Source of the DNA: Candidatus Thiodiazotropha sp. CDECU1
GTDB lineage: Bacteria > Pseudomonadota > Gammaproteobacteria > Chromatiales > Chromatiaceae
Direction: 5' to 3'
Assembly (NCBI RefSeq): GCF_963455295.1
Contig: NZ_OY734020.1
Location: forward strand, 1,302,001-1,366,000
DNA length: 64,000 nt
This document shows positions 40,952-53,129 of the stretch, in pieces. Under the pieces are notes generated by a model. It worked only from the letters and a program-made list of their open reading frames with translations. It did not search any database and had not been told where the DNA came from. Numbering within the stretch: position 1 is the stretch's first letter; every line of letters starts with the position of its first letter. The position numbers and the translations under genes are program-made.

Positions 40952-43630
40952 ATGGGTGAAACGGTCAAAACCACTTGTCCCTACTGTGGTGTCGGTTGTG
41001 GTCTGGTGGTGAAGAAAGATGGGCAGGGAGATTGGATCGTCAAGGGTGATTCGGAGCATCCCTCCAACTATGGTCGGCTCTGTTCCAAGGGAAGTGCCCT
41101 GGATGAGACCATCGAGTCTGACAACCCTGTAACGGGGCCGAACATTGATGGAAAACCTGCAGATTGGGATCGCGCACTGGAGCTGGTCGCACGACGTTTC
41201 AGGGAAACCATCGATCGCTATGGTCCCGATGCCGTGGCCTTTTATGTCTCCGGACAGTTGTTGACAGAGGATTACTATGTTGCCAATAAGTTGATGAAGG
41301 GCTTTATCGGTTCGGGCAATATCGATACCAACTCCCGCCTCTGCATGGCCTCTTCGGTGGCTGGTCACAAGCGGGCCTTTGGCACCGATACGGTGCCGGG
41401 TTGTTACCAGGATTTCGAACAGGCGGAGTTGATTGTCCTGACCGGTTCCAATACCGCCTGGTGTCATCCAGTACTCTATCGGCGCATCGTTCAGGCCAAG
41501 GAGAATAATCCAGCACTCAAGATCGTCGTGATCGACCCACGAGAGACGGCGACCTGTGAGGTTGCCGATCTGCATCTGCGAATAAAGCCAGGCTGCGACA
41601 GCCTGCTCTTCTCGGGACTGTTGAGCTTTCTTGACACCAATGGCGCCAAGCATCACTCCTTTGTCGAGGAGCATACGGAAGGCATGGCCGATGCCCTGCA
41701 GCAGGCCCGTTGGTATGCCCCATCCGTCACTGCCTGTGCCGATCTCTGTGGCCTGGCCATCGATGATCTGCTGACCTTTTATCGATGGTTTTTGCTCAGG
41801 GAGCGGGTGGTGACCCTCTACTCCCAGGGTATCAATCAGAGCAGCAGCGGTACTGATAAGGTGAATGCCATCATCAACTGTCACCTCTATACAGGTCGTA
41901 TCGGACGTCCAGGTATGGGGCCTTTCTCCATTACCGGTCAACCCAACGCCATGGGGGGGCGTGAGGTGGGTGCACTCTCCAATCAGCTCGCCTGTCATAT
42001 GGAGATCGATAATGCCTCACATCGGGAGCTGCTGGGCAGTTTCTGGCAGACAGAGAATATAACCGAGACTGCGGGGCTGAAAGCGGTGGACCTGTTTCGT
42101 GCGGTCGAGGATGGTAGCGTCAAGGCGCTCTGGATCATGGCTACCAACCCGGCGGTGAGTCTGCCTGATGGGCAACAGGTCAGACGGGCGCTGGAGAAGT
42201 GTGAATTTCTTGTGGTATCCGACTGTGTTAAGGATACCGATACTACTGCCTACGCGGATGTGTTGTTGCCTGCCCAGGGCTGGGGGGATAAGGATGGAAC
42301 GGTGACCAATTCCGAACGCACCATCTCCAGGCAGCGCCGCTTTCTCCCAATGAATGGCAATGCCCGTCCGGATTGGTGGATGTTGAGCCAGGTGGCACAG
42401 CGGATGAATTATCCCGGTTTCGACTATCGCTCTTCCTCTGAGATCTTCAATGAGTATGCGCGCCTGTCCGGTTATCGGAATAGGGGTGATCGGGATTTCG
42501 ATATCTCAGGGCTGGCGGATCTGAATCAACAGCAGTATGACTCGCTGGCACCAATACAGTGGCCTGTACCTTTGCCTGGTGAAAAGGGCACATCACGTCT
42601 TTTTGGTGACGGTCGTTTCTTTACAGCTACGGGTAAAGGCCGGTTCATTCCTGTTATACCAACTGCCCCCAGTGAGGCGCTGAGTAGTGCTTATCCGATA
42701 GTTCTCAATACCGGTCGGGTCAGGGATCAGTGGCATACCATGACCCGTACCGGCAGATCGGCACGACTCTTTGGACATGATCATGAACCCTTCGCTGAAA
42801 TCCATCCTGACGACGGGCAGGCCGGTGATATTGCCGAGGGTGAGCTGGTCATGGTGAGTAGTCGATTGGCGCAGGTGGTGGTAAGGGCGCGCTTGACTGA
42901 GCGTCAATCAAAGGGAGAGCTTTTTCTACCCATGCACTGGAATGATCAGTTTGCCAGTAATGCCTGTGTCGACCGCCTGGTCAATCCTGCACTCGATCCT
43001 GTCTCCGGTCAGCCGGAGTTCAAACATACACCGGTATCCATCAAACCCTATCGACCGGCATGGCACGGATTTCTTTTGACCAGAGAAAAGGTCATGCTTG
43101 AACATGCAACCTATTGGGCCAAGGCAAAAAGACAAGGGCTCTGGCACTATGAACTTGCCGGTGATGAGACAGACGAGAACTGGTCAGCGGTTGCCAGGGA
43201 TCTGTTGTTGTCGGCAAAGAATCTGATCCAGTGGGCAGAGATGATGGATAGTGCAGGCGGATACTATCGTGGCGTCAGTGTTGTCAATGGCCGGTTACAA
43301 AGCTGCCTCTTTATCGGTCCTGACCATCTGTTGCCAAAACGGGATTGGTTGGTGCAGCTTTTCAGTCGGCCGCAACTGACACGTGAGGAGCGTCTGCATC
43401 TCCTGGCGGGTGTGCCGGGTAATGCCCAGGAGGATGCGGGAAAAACCGTTTGTGCCTGTTTTGGGGTCGGTCGCAATACCCTCATTCATGGCATTCGAGC
43501 GCAGGGGCTGAATACGACTCAGGCGATCGGTGAACAGCTCAAGGCGGGAACCAACTGTGGTTCCTGCCTATGCGAAATCAAGGCATTGATTGAGGAGCAG
43601 GTGCACGAACCTGTCTGTAAAGCGAATTAA
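40952..43630 (+). CDS. nasA: Assimilatory nitrate reductase catalytic subunit NasA with C-terminal BFD-like Fe-S domain
   Basis: An 892-residue molybdopterin enzyme reducing nitrate to nitrite. The N-terminal [4Fe-4S] ligands are Cys9, Cys12, Cys16 (CPYCGVGC) and a fourth in NYGRLCSKG. The molybdopterin domains include NSRLCMASSVAGHKRAFG, GINQSSSGTDKVNA and the C-terminal MTRTGRSARLF and MHWNDQFA. The last 60 residues add a [2Fe-2S] BFD-like domain (CACFGVGRNTLIHGI and GTNCGSCLCEIKAL), as in NasA of Klebsiella. Cytoplasmic, no signal. The start ATG 40952 gives the normal family N-terminus. Nitrite reductase genes (nirBD or nasBD) are not in the window. Confidence 0.93.
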   Translation: MGETVKTTCPYCGVGCGLVVKKDGQGDWIVKGDSEHPSNYGRLCSKGSALDETIESDNPVTGPNIDGKPADWDRALELVARRFRETIDRYGPDAVAFYVSGQLLTEDYYVANKLMKGFIGSGNIDTNSRLCMASSVAGHKRAFGTDTVPGCYQDFEQAELIVLTGSNTAWCHPVLYRRIVQAKENNPALKIVVIDPRETATCEVADLHLRIKPGCDSLLFSGLLSFLDTNGAKHHSFVEEHTEGMADALQQARWYAPSVTACADLCGLAIDDLLTFYRWFLLRERVVTLYSQGINQSSSGTDKVNAIINCHLYTGRIGRPGMGPFSITGQPNAMGGREVGALSNQLACHMEIDNASHRELLGSFWQTENITETAGLKAVDLFRAVEDGSVKALWIMATNPAVSLPDGQQVRRALEKCEFLVVSDCVKDTDTTAYADVLLPAQGWGDKDGTVTNSERTISRQRRFLPMNGNARPDWWMLSQVAQRMNYPGFDYRSSSEIFNEYARLSGYRNRGDRDFDISGLADLNQQQYDSLAPIQWPVPLPGEKGTSRLFGDGRFFTATGKGRFIPVIPTAPSEALSSAYPIVLNTGRVRDQWHTMTRTGRSARLFGHDHEPFAEIHPDDGQAGDIAEGELVMVSSRLAQVVVRARLTERQSKGELFLPMHWNDQFASNACVDRLVNPALDPVSGQPEFKHTPVSIKPYRPAWHGFLLTREKVMLEHATYWAKAKRQGLWHYELAGDETDENWSAVARDLLLSAKNLIQWAEMMDSAGGYYRGVSVVNGRLQSCLFIGPDHLLPKRDWLVQLFSRPQLTREERLHLLAGVPGNAQEDAGKTVCACFGVGRNTLIHGIRAQGLNTTQAIGEQLKAGTNCGSCLCEIKALIEEQVHEPVCKAN

Positions 43631-43670
43631 CCATTGTTTCTAATAATTTTGTCAAACCAGGAGTCATAGT

Positions 43671-44084
43671 ATGTCCCCCGATGAGATTATGACGGTCAAA
43701 CAGAGCTGGGCAAAAGTCGTCCCCATCTCCGAGCAGGCCGCCGATCTGTTCTATATGCGGCTGTTTGAGGTCTATCCGGAAGTAAAGCCCTACTTCAAGG
43801 GCGACATGCAGGCACAGGGAAGGAAGCTGATGAATATGATCGATATGGCAGTCAACAGTCTGGACGATCTTGAACCTATGCTTGAGGCGATTCGGGACTC
43901 CGGCAAACGTCATGCAGGTTATGGTGTAAAGACGGAAGATTATGACAAGGTCGCAGATGCATTGCTTTGGACTTTGGAGCAAGGACTTGGCGAGGCCTTT
44001 ACAGACGATGTGAGACAGGCCTGGGTAACGACATATACTGCGTTGTCTTCGGTGATGAAGTTGGGGGCTGCGGATATCCGTTAG
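43671..44084 (+). CDS. Single-domain globin downstream of nasA
   Basis: A 137-residue globin of the Vitreoscilla/flavohemoglobin type without reductase domain. It has the helix A/B start IMTVKQSWAKVVPISEQAADLFYMRLFE, the CD region PYFKGDM, and the proximal His at residue 81 (SGKRHAGYGV) with the following DY and LLWTLE segments. It lies 40 bases after nasA behind AGGAG, so it is probably the last gene of the nitrate operon, where globins may detoxify nitric oxide arising from nitrite or bring O2. Which of these applies is not shown. Confidence 0.87.
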   Translation: MSPDEIMTVKQSWAKVVPISEQAADLFYMRLFEVYPEVKPYFKGDMQAQGRKLMNMIDMAVNSLDDLEPMLEAIRDSGKRHAGYGVKTEDYDKVADALLWTLEQGLGEAFTDDVRQAWVTTYTALSSVMKLGAADIR

Positions 44085-44164
44085 CAGGTAATCCCATCCA
44101 CCCGCCAATCAAGGCTGAATGGCGCGGTCTTGATTCACGCCTGAGTGGGTATGCCGCCACAGTC

Positions 44165-45577
44165 CTAAAATTGGAAGTAGATAAATACTTGAGGGGTGAG
44201 CGGCGGAAAGATAATCAACATAAAGATGAAGTAGCTGTAAATTACTGCCTGTACCAACCAGTGGGTTTTCAAAACATAGAGCATGTCCCCGGATCGCTCG
44301 ATGATCAATTCCAGGATGATTATAGGTAGTACGAAAAAAACCAGCATGCCGAGTGAATAGAGAGAAAATTCGGTCATGGAGAAACTATGGAACAGCTGGC
44401 CGAACATGGATACCGCCTGCGACAGATTTTCAGCGCGGAACAGCAGCCAGGTGATGCATACCAGGTGGAAGAAGATGATTGCGGCGATGACTTTACCGGC
44501 AATGCCGGGGATATGAAGTTTTTTGGTCGCATCTTCCAGTGCATGGTAAACGACCAGGATGAAGCCGTGCGCCAGACCCCATACGGCAAAAGTCCAGTTG
44601 GCGCCATGCCACAAACCACCCAGAAACATGGTCAATACAAGATTTTTAAAAGTGTTGAAGACCCCGTGACGGTTACCTCCCAGTGGTATGTAGAGATAGT
44701 CTCTCAGCCAGGAGGATAGGGTAATATGCCAGCGCCGCCAGAATTCACTGGGTGTCCTGGCGAAATAGGGCATGCGAAAGTTCCACGACAGATTGATTCC
44801 CAGCCACTTTGCTATACCTTGGGCAATAGATGAATAGCCGGAAAAATCACCATATATCTGAAATGCAAACGCATATACGCCAATCAGGATTTCAGTTCCA
44901 TTCAAGTCGCTGACCGGGGTGGCGAACACCTGATTGACAATGGGTGCCATGTTGTCGGCAATCACCACTTTTTTGAACATACCAATCAGGATGTGATAGA
45001 GGCCCTCTGAAAAATCACCTTTTGTAAAGGTTCGACGGTTTACTATTTGTGGTAACAGGTCTTTGGAACGCTCAATCGGCCCGGCAACCAATTGGGGAAA
45101 GAATGAGACGTATACAGAGAAATCCAGGAGATTGCTGGTGGGTTTTGTTTTACCCCGGTAGACATCGATCGTGTAGGCCAATGTCTGGAAGGTATAGAAG
45201 GATATGCCGACAGGAAGAATGATGTTGAGTGTCGGCATTGATACATAGAACCCCAGCGATTCGAGCAATACGGCAAATTCCTTTGAAAAGAATCCGAAAT
45301 ATTTAAAGAAGCCCAATAGGCCCAAATTGCTGCAAAGCGAGAGTAGAAGCCAGCGTTGTCGTATCGGTTGTCGCGTCTCCTTGACCAGATTCTGCGCAAC
45401 TATGAAATCAACAATTGTCGAGAAAGCTATCAGACTTAAGAAGCGCCAATCCCAGTAACCGTAAAAAACATAACTTGCGACCAGAAGTAAAAAGTTCTGT
45501 CCGCGATGGCCGAGACGCCAATAGATCAAAATGACAGTAGCGAAGAAGGCCCAAAAAATATAACTATTGAATAACAT
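44165..45577 (-). CDS. MBOAT family O-acyltransferase (AlgI-like)
   Basis: A 470-residue membrane protein with about 10 hydrophobic helices. The MBOAT core is visible: ARTPSEFWRRWHITLSSWLRDYLYIPLGGNR split over two segments, and the catalytic His in GGLWHGANWTFAVWGLAHG. AlgI-type proteins transfer acetyl groups across the inner membrane for exopolysaccharide or cell-wall acylation. The co-transcribed partner encodes an SGNH-type periplasmic protein, as usual. No polysaccharide polymerase is nearby, so the acceptor is unknown. Function class firm. Confidence 0.9.
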   Translation of the reverse strand: MLFNSYIFWAFFATVILIYWRLGHRGQNFLLLVASYVFYGYWDWRFLSLIAFSTIVDFIVAQNLVKETRQPIRQRWLLLSLCSNLGLLGFFKYFGFFSKEFAVLLESLGFYVSMPTLNIILPVGISFYTFQTLAYTIDVYRGKTKPTSNLLDFSVYVSFFPQLVAGPIERSKDLLPQIVNRRTFTKGDFSEGLYHILIGMFKKVVIADNMAPIVNQVFATPVSDLNGTEILIGVYAFAFQIYGDFSGYSSIAQGIAKWLGINLSWNFRMPYFARTPSEFWRRWHITLSSWLRDYLYIPLGGNRHGVFNTFKNLVLTMFLGGLWHGANWTFAVWGLAHGFILVVYHALEDATKKLHIPGIAGKVIAAIIFFHLVCITWLLFRAENLSQAVSMFGQLFHSFSMTEFSLYSLGMLVFFVLPIIILELIIERSGDMLYVLKTHWLVQAVIYSYFIFMLIIFPPLTPQVFIYFQF

Positions 45578-45598
45578 GCATTAAAGCCTTATACACAG

Positions 45599-46537
45599 CT
45601 AGTGCGGAGTTGAGCGAATCTTTGCCAAATCATCAACCAGTCTGGCTGTCAACAAGGCACTGCCAGCTTTAGTCAAATGCATTTCGTCGGTAAAGAGATC
45701 ATCTGTAATAAAATCAAGGTTCCGATAATCCAGCAAGGTAATATCTTTGTTTTTGACGGTATTGAGCAGTTCCGGATCTAAACTGTAGGGATTATTGCGG
45801 ATTGGCATGGCCATCAAGACAATATCCTTGCCGTATGATTTCAACTGTTCGATGGTCAGGCTTAATTCACGGTAAGTTGTATCAGAAGCGCTTGCTGCAC
45901 TATTTGTGCCGCGCAACCTGCGATTGATTTCCTGGGTTGACGTCATGTAGTGGGGAATCAGAATGCTTAGAATTTTATTGCGGATTGCTTCACGATGAGT
46001 AAATAAACGGAAAGTGGAGGCAGTTACAAATTCTCCTATTTGCGCGCTGTTCATTGTCGCTTGCTCGGTGATATGTATCAGGTCTTTGTATGAGCAGAAA
46101 AAGCCACCAAGGCTGGTGGGCAGTAGTCGTGATTGATCGGCAAGCTGACCCCAGGCAAATCCAATCAACACTGTGTCAGGTTTGTTTTTCAATTCATAGA
46201 TGCGATTGCGCAGGATGCAGGTCCATGACCAGATGGTTGTTCCATCTGGAACGATCTTCTCGATTGTTGAATCGGCCTGGCCCTGCATGTTCAAGCCGGA
46301 TTGTAGCCGGGATGCGTCGATTCCATCATTGGTCAGTGAGTTTCCCAGAATGAGTAGGCCAGGCTTGTTGCTTTTGTTTAAATTATCGGCGAGTTCAGGT
46401 ATCTCCACGATATGTGCAACATTACCGGATAGCGTGCCTTCAACTGAGCGTAACAGGGTTTCGGCAGCTAACAGAATCACGAGCAATGCTATGAGGGCTT
46501 TTGCTACCGGCGGTAAATTTTTCATTGTTATAAACAT
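45599..46537 (-). CDS. SGNH-hydrolase-like periplasmic partner of the MBOAT acyltransferase
   Basis: A 312-residue protein with an N-terminal membrane anchor (about 12-30). The SGNH block I is LLILGNSLTNDGID with the nucleophile Ser, and the catalytic DxxH appears as DEMHLTKAG near residue 290. Such AlgX/AlgJ-like proteins receive acyl groups from MBOAT proteins and pass them to a periplasmic polymer. The two genes are 21 bases apart on the minus strand. A preceding frame gives MFIT before the more likely start MKNLPP; the difference is 4 residues. Acceptor unknown. Confidence 0.78.
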   Translation of the reverse strand: MFITMKNLPPVAKALIALLVILLAAETLLRSVEGTLSGNVAHIVEIPELADNLNKSNKPGLLILGNSLTNDGIDASRLQSGLNMQGQADSTIEKIVPDGTTIWSWTCILRNRIYELKNKPDTVLIGFAWGQLADQSRLLPTSLGGFFCSYKDLIHITEQATMNSAQIGEFVTASTFRLFTHREAIRNKILSILIPHYMTSTQEINRRLRGTNSAASASDTTYRELSLTIEQLKSYGKDIVLMAMPIRNNPYSLDPELLNTVKNKDITLLDYRNLDFITDDLFTDEMHLTKAGSALLTARLVDDLAKIRSTPH

Positions 46538-46813
46538 ACAAGCCTAACTGGAATGCAAGTCCTGGAGAAACGAAGATAAACGGCACGAAATCTAGGATGC
46601 CGCAATTTTAAACACGGACAAATTGCCTGGTGATATCTTGAGTTTGATCTATATCTCGATGACAGTTGCTATTCTAACCTTTTGTTGATCTGCTCTGTGT
46701 TAAAAAATACCGGGGAAATCGATACTAGTATACATGAGCGAAATATTGGTTTTTCAGGAGTTTACCCAAGATATTGAAACACTAATAATATCAAATCATC
46801 TGGATCAATAATC

Positions 46814-47767
46814 TCAGAGGTGGAGTCTCGCCAGCTCACGATCCGGTGTGCCGAATTCCCATGCTTCATTGAAAATGGTTTGCATTCTATTGGCCCTGTA
46901 TCGATCGTTGTAACAGGCTGTGCCGATCAGGTTTACAGCCTGTTTTCTATGCAGATAACCCAATTCATCGACCAACATGAAATTTTCTTCATAATCCATA
47001 TATTCGTCGCCAGGTATACGAATTTCAATGGCGGTTGACAGGCGTTGCGCCAATTCGACCAGTTGATGTCCCTGCTGTACCACCAGGGTGTTGTCCTGTA
47101 ATAGGATGCGGATGCGACTGAAACGCGAGCGTGTCGCCAACTGTTGGACGGCATCGACGAAGGGAGGCGTGTCAAAGATCTGCGGATCGAGTGTTCGAGT
47201 AAAGATCGACAGGTGGCGCTTTGCCTGCCTTACCATGCATGTGGCATGTGCCTGGTGATCTTCAACGGTATGCAGATGGAAGAGTTCAGGGGTCTTGCCA
47301 AGCTGAGCCAGAAACAGCTCTTCAGCCATGTCCTGGTTGAATGAGAGCACCATCTTCTGATGTTCTATACCGGCCTCCATGAAGTGATCCCCGTCAGCGG
47401 TGAAACCTGCTTTGGCATAGAAGGGCTCTGCACTGGTCTGGGCATGCAGGAAGAGGCTCTGCAAGCCGATTGAGTCGGCATGTTGAATCAGGGTTAACAA
47501 CAACGCCGTACCAATCCCCTGATTGCGCCATTCCGGGAGTACTGCCATGCGCCCGATCTGTCCATTACCCAGCAGGCGTGCGGTTGCTATGGGGCGTTGC
47601 GCTTGATCCAATGCGAGCAGATGATAGGCCATCATATCGTCGTCATCCCACTCCATGGCCTGTGGGACACCCTGTTCCTCTACGAAAACTGGCTCCCTGA
47701 CCTGGCGCAGTAACTCCCGCTCCTCGGGCCATTTCGCCTTTCTTATAGTGTAGTCACTCTGTGTCAT
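46814..47767 (-). CDS. GNAT N-acetyltransferase with C-terminal DUF7931-like domain
   Basis: A 317-residue protein. The first 150 residues are a GNAT domain with RMAVLPEWRNQGIGTALL (the acetyl-CoA loop) and LHAQTSAEPFYAKAGF. The remaining 165 residues are a second domain with TRTLDPQIFDTPPFVDAVQQL and DNTLVVQQGHQLVELAQRL, related to phospholipase-D-like nucleases without the HKD motif, often seen behind this GNAT. The ATG 47767 overlaps the roxA stop by 14 bases; a longer frame into roxA (to 47929) has no support. Substrate unknown. Confidence 0.8.
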   Translation of the reverse strand: MTQSDYTIRKAKWPEERELLRQVREPVFVEEQGVPQAMEWDDDDMMAYHLLALDQAQRPIATARLLGNGQIGRMAVLPEWRNQGIGTALLLTLIQHADSIGLQSLFLHAQTSAEPFYAKAGFTADGDHFMEAGIEHQKMVLSFNQDMAEELFLAQLGKTPELFHLHTVEDHQAHATCMVRQAKRHLSIFTRTLDPQIFDTPPFVDAVQQLATRSRFSRIRILLQDNTLVVQQGHQLVELAQRLSTAIEIRIPGDEYMDYEENFMLVDELGYLHRKQAVNLIGTACYNDRYRANRMQTIFNEAWEFGTPDRELARLHL

Positions 47768-48932
47768 CGCCAAATTGCAGATGTCCGTCGTTGTAGAGTC
47801 GGCACAGCAGGGAGAGATAGACCGGTTGTTCCAACCACTCCTGCAGATAGCCGAAATGGAGTACACGATAGTGGCTAAGGACCGGCAGAAAATCACCGGT
47901 GTCACTGGGTAGAGTATAGTCTTGGCCATTCACATACAAGGTGTCGTAGCCGTCATGTTCATTGCGACTGAAGGCCATGCGGGCGTAGTGGTGACGGTGG
48001 ATAACAGCCTGCTCACGAAAGCGATTATGAAAGGCCTTTTCATTCAGTGGCTTCGTGCGTGGGTAGATCTGCAGATGCTCCTTCGCTTCGGTTACGAAGC
48101 GGCCAAACCAACGATCGTTTTGCCGGCCTCTATGCAGACACTCTTCAAGCAGTGCCTTGAATTCATCCAGGGAGGAGGGGAGTATCTCGCCAGGGGCGGT
48201 CTGAGGTTTCAGGGGTGGATCCCGATAGCGCTGTGGTGGCATGCGATCATCAAGCGCGGCCTCGAACCAGGCAGTCGCCATCTCATGCATCGAGGGTGCG
48301 CGAAAACCCACCGAACAGGTCATGCACTCGCCCTCGGCTATCCCCCAATGGGCCACATTGGGTGGTAGGTAGAGCATGTCCCCTGGCTCAAGCAGCCACT
48401 CCTGTTCCGCTTCGAACTCCGGCAGGATACGCAGTTCGAGGTCGGGAATGAACTCCTCCTCGGATACATCCCGGGTGTGGATTTTCCAGCGACGTCTGCC
48501 TTTGGTTTGGTAGAGAAATACATCGTAGTCATCGATGTGGGGTCCGACCGAGCCTTGGTCGGTGGCGTAACTCACCATGACATCATCGAGCCGCCAGTCG
48601 GGGATAAAGTGGAAATAGTCCAGCAGCCCCGCAATCTCCGGCAGATGTTTATCCACATCCTGCACCAGCAAGGTCCAGTGGCTCTCCGGCAGATCGGCGA
48701 AGATGGCTTCATCGAATGGTCCGTAGCGGGCCTCCCAGGGTGTGGCGCCATCCTTTTCAAGTACCAGGCGGGACTCGATGTTTTCATCGCACGCCATACC
48801 GGCCAGTTCATCCGCTTCGAGACCGCATTCAAAGCCGGGTAGCGGATTGTGTAGCAGCAGAGGTTTGCGTTGCCAATATTCGGCAAGAAATTGTTGTGCC
48901 GATATACCCTCGGGAAATTGCAAGTTCTGCAT
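47754..48932 (-). CDS. roxA: Ribosomal protein uL16 arginine hydroxylase RoxA (YcfD), JmjC/cupin oxygenase
   Basis: A 392-residue 2-oxoglutarate/Fe(II) dioxygenase that hydroxylates an Arg of ribosomal protein uL16. The Fe-binding H-x-D is in VGPHIDDYDVF with the distal His in LPPNVAHWG; the R and K for 2-oxoglutarate lie in RRRWKI. The C-terminal domain continues with AFHNRFREQAVIHRHHYARM-AFSRN and a winged-helix part, as in YcfD. It lies 44 bases downstream of purB. The enzyme needs O2, so it may link ribosome modification to oxygen. Confidence 0.9.
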   Translation of the reverse strand: MQNLQFPEGISAQQFLAEYWQRKPLLLHNPLPGFECGLEADELAGMACDENIESRLVLEKDGATPWEARYGPFDEAIFADLPESHWTLLVQDVDKHLPEIAGLLDYFHFIPDWRLDDVMVSYATDQGSVGPHIDDYDVFLYQTKGRRRWKIHTRDVSEEEFIPDLELRILPEFEAEQEWLLEPGDMLYLPPNVAHWGIAEGECMTCSVGFRAPSMHEMATAWFEAALDDRMPPQRYRDPPLKPQTAPGEILPSSLDEFKALLEECLHRGRQNDRWFGRFVTEAKEHLQIYPRTKPLNEKAFHNRFREQAVIHRHHYARMAFSRNEHDGYDTLYVNGQDYTLPSDTGDFLPVLSHYRVLHFGYLQEWLEQPVYLSLLCRLYNDGHLQFGDDTE

Positions 48933-48976
48933 TAGTGCTCAATCCGTTCTGTTGTAGTTTCAGTGGCTGAAGATTG

Positions 48977-50398
<1,422 letters not shown>

Positions 50399-50434
50399 CT
50401 AAAACCCAGCATGCAGCATCTGCAGCCGGGCTCG

Positions 50435-53095
50435 CTACTGGCTCTCCTGGATCATTTTTCTCAACACATAGGGGAGTATGCCGCCGTGTTTGAAGTAGTT
50501 GACCTCATTCGGCGTATCGATACGCACCTTGACGGAGAATTGTCGCTCGCTGCCACTGTCTGACCTGGCGGTGAGCTGAATTTCATGCCCAGTCTGATCT
50601 CCCGGGGAGGGGATCTCAAAGCTCTCATCGCCCGTCAGGCCAAGGGATTCCGCACTCTCCCCGGGAAGAAACTGGAGTGGCAGAATTCCCATACAGACTA
50701 GGTTGGTGCGGTGGATGCGCTCATAACTCTCTGCGATCACCGCACGCACACCCTGGAGGGCCGGTCCCTTTGCTGCCCAGTCCCGGGAGGAACCCGATCC
50801 ATACTCCTTGCCGGCAATGATGATCACAGGTACGGATTCCTCACGATAGCGCATGGCGGCGTCATAGATACTCATCTCCTCCTCAGAAGGGAGATGGCGG
50901 GTAACCCCGCCCTCGGAGCCGGGGAACAGCTTGTTGCGCAGGCGGATGTTGGCGAAGGTACCGCGCATCATGACTTCGTGATTGCCACGGCGGGAGCCGT
51001 AGGAGTTGAACTCTTCCGGTTTGACCCCCTTCTCGGTCAAGTAGAGCCCGGCAGGACTGTCGGCCTTGATCGCGCCCGCAGGAGAGATATGATCCGTGGT
51101 GACGGAGTCCCCCAGCCAGGCCAGGCAGCGGGCAGCGCTGATATCCTCAAGTGGCTTGATTACCAGGGACATTTCCTCGAAATAGGGAGGGTGGCGAATA
51201 TAGGTGGAGTCTTCATCCCACTCGAAGCTATCACCTGTGGGTGCTTCCAATGTTTGCCAGCGCTCGTCACCGTCGAACAGTGACGAGTAACTGCAGTAGA
51301 AGGCCTCGCGATTCAGATTGGCGGCGATGCAATCGGCTATCTCCTTACTGGATGGCCAGATATCCTTGAGAAACACAGGTTTGCCATCGGTGCTTGTGCC
51401 CAAAGGCTCGCTATAGAGGTCTACATTCATGGTGCCGGCAATGGCATAGGCGACCACCAGAGGTGGGGATGCCAGATAGTTCATACGCACTTCCGCATGT
51501 ACACGACCTTCAAAATTCCGGTTACCCGATAGCACTGATGCCACTGTCAGGTCGCCATCGCTGATCGCCTTGGAGACCGCCTCCGGCAGGGGGCCGGAGT
51601 TTCCGATACAGGTGGTGCATCCATAGCCCACCAGGTCAAATCCCAGGTTCTCCAGAGGCTTGTTCAGCTCCGCCTGCTCCAGATACTGCATCACCACCCG
51701 GGAACCAGGGCCGAGAGAGGTCTTGACCCAGGGTTTGACGGTGAGGCCATGAGCGATTGCCTTCTGAGCCAGCAGACCCGCGCCGATCATAACCGTGGGA
51801 TTGGAGGTATTGGTACAGGATGTGATCGCTGCGATCACCACGGCACCATCGCCGATATCGGCGGATGCACCATGGATATTGGTGGAGACCGATTGATATT
51901 CACCACCGTTGAAGACCTTTACCGCTTCGACGAAATCCGCTTTGGCGTCTTTCAGTGAGATCCGGTCCTGGGGGCGTTTGGGGCCGGCAAGGCTGGGTTC
52001 TATCTGTGACAGATCGATCTCCAGGGTCTCACTGTACTCTGCCTCTGGCGAGTCTGGGGTGTGAAACATCCCCTGCGCCTTGGCATAGGCCTCCACCAAA
52101 GCGACCTGGTCATCACTGCGGTTGGTCAATCGCAGATAGTCAAGGGTCTCCTGATCGATGGGAAAAAGGCCGCAGGTGGCACCGTACTCCGGTCCCATGT
52201 TGGCGATGGTTGCTCTATCACCCATTGGCATGGATGCAATCGCGGGTCCGTAGAACTCCACGAACTTACCTACCACACCATGTTCACGCAGGCGCTCCAC
52301 GATGGTTAAGACGAGATCGGTTGCCAGGCAGCCCTCGGGCAATACTCCCGTGAGTTTGACCCCCACCACCTTGGGAACGAGCATCGAGATCGGTTGACCC
52401 AACATGGAGGCCTCGGCCTCGATGCCACCCACGCCCCATCCCAACACACCGATACCATTTATCATGGTGGTGTGGGAATCGGTTCCGACCAGGGTATCGG
52501 GGAAGGCCTGGAGTACGCCATTTTTCTCTTCCCCATAGATGACCCGGGCCAGATACTCCAGGTTCACCTGATGCACGATACCGGTATCGGGAGGGACGAC
52601 CTTGAGGCTCGAGAAGGCCCCCTGACCCCATTTCAGGAACTGGTAACGCTCCTTGTTGCGTTGAAATTCCAATTTGGCGTTGAGTTCGAAGGCACTGGCA
52701 TCGCCGAAATGGTCAACCTGCACAGAGTGATCGATGACCAGTTCCGCTGCCTGCAGTGGATTGATCATGGAGGCGTCACCGCCCAGGCCCACCATGGCAT
52801 CGCGCATGGCAGCAAGATCAACCACCGCAGGAACCCCGGTAAAGTCCTGCATGAGCACGCGAGCCGGGCGGTACTGAATCTCCCTGTTCGGCTCAGCCTG
52901 AGGATCCCAATTTGCAACAGCCTGGATGTCGTCGGCGGTCACGGTCACGCCATCCTCATGCCTGAGAAGGTTTTCCAGCAGAATGCGAATCGAAAAGGGC
53001 AGGCGATGTGTGTTTTTCAGGCTATCCAGACGAAATATCTGATAGCTGTTGCCATTGACCGAAAGTTCACTTTCCGCACCAAAGCTGCTACTCAT
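50435..53095 (-). CDS. acnA: Aconitate hydratase AcnA
   Basis: An 886-residue aconitase of the AcnA/IRP type, which isomerises citrate and isocitrate in the TCA cycle. The [4Fe-4S] ligands are in TSCTNTSNP (near residue 430) and [10 protein letters not shown] (two Cys, near 500). Also seen are [23 protein letters not shown] in two strands and the C-terminal [16 protein letters not shown]. The gene starts 34 bases after the stop of the LEA-like lipoprotein gene. Full length, no anomalies. Confidence 0.97.
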   Translation of the reverse strand: MSSSFGAESELSVNGNSYQIFRLDSLKNTHRLPFSIRILLENLLRHEDGVTVTADDIQAVANWDPQAEPNREIQYRPARVLMQDFTGVPAVVDLAAMRDAMVGLGGDASMINPLQAAELVIDHSVQVDHFGDASAFELNAKLEFQRNKERYQFLKWGQGAFSSLKVVPPDTGIVHQVNLEYLARVIYGEEKNGVLQAFPDTLVGTDSHTTMINGIGVLGWGVGGIEAEASMLGQPISMLVPKVVGVKLTGVLPEGCLATDLVLTIVERLREHGVVGKFVEFYGPAIASMPMGDRATIANMGPEYGATCGLFPIDQETLDYLRLTNRSDDQVALVEAYAKAQGMFHTPDSPEAEYSETLEIDLSQIEPSLAGPKRPQDRISLKDAKADFVEAVKVFNGGEYQSVSTNIHGASADIGDGAVVIAAITSCTNTSNPTVMIGAGLLAQKAIAHGLTVKPWVKTSLGPGSRVVMQYLEQAELNKPLENLGFDLVGYGCTTCIGNSGPLPEAVSKAISDGDLTVASVLSGNRNFEGRVHAEVRMNYLASPPLVVAYAIAGTMNVDLYSEPLGTSTDGKPVFLKDIWPSSKEIADCIAANLNREAFYCSYSSLFDGDERWQTLEAPTGDSFEWDEDSTYIRHPPYFEEMSLVIKPLEDISAARCLAWLGDSVTTDHISPAGAIKADSPAGLYLTEKGVKPEEFNSYGSRRGNHEVMMRGTFANIRLRNKLFPGSEGGVTRHLPSEEEMSIYDAAMRYREESVPVIIIAGKEYGSGSSRDWAAKGPALQGVRAVIAESYERIHRTNLVCMGILPLQFLPGESAESLGLTGDESFEIPSPGDQTGHEIQLTARSDSGSERQFSVKVRIDTPNEVNYFKHGGILPYVLRKMIQESQ

Positions 53096-53129
53096 TAGGC
53101 TCTCCTACGGTTTGAAAATCAGAAGGTTG

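Noticed and set aside
40913-41998. Minus-strand open frame of 361 codons
   Set aside because: It is antisense to nasA, whose plus-strand protein is fully conserved; the minus frame has no family likeness.
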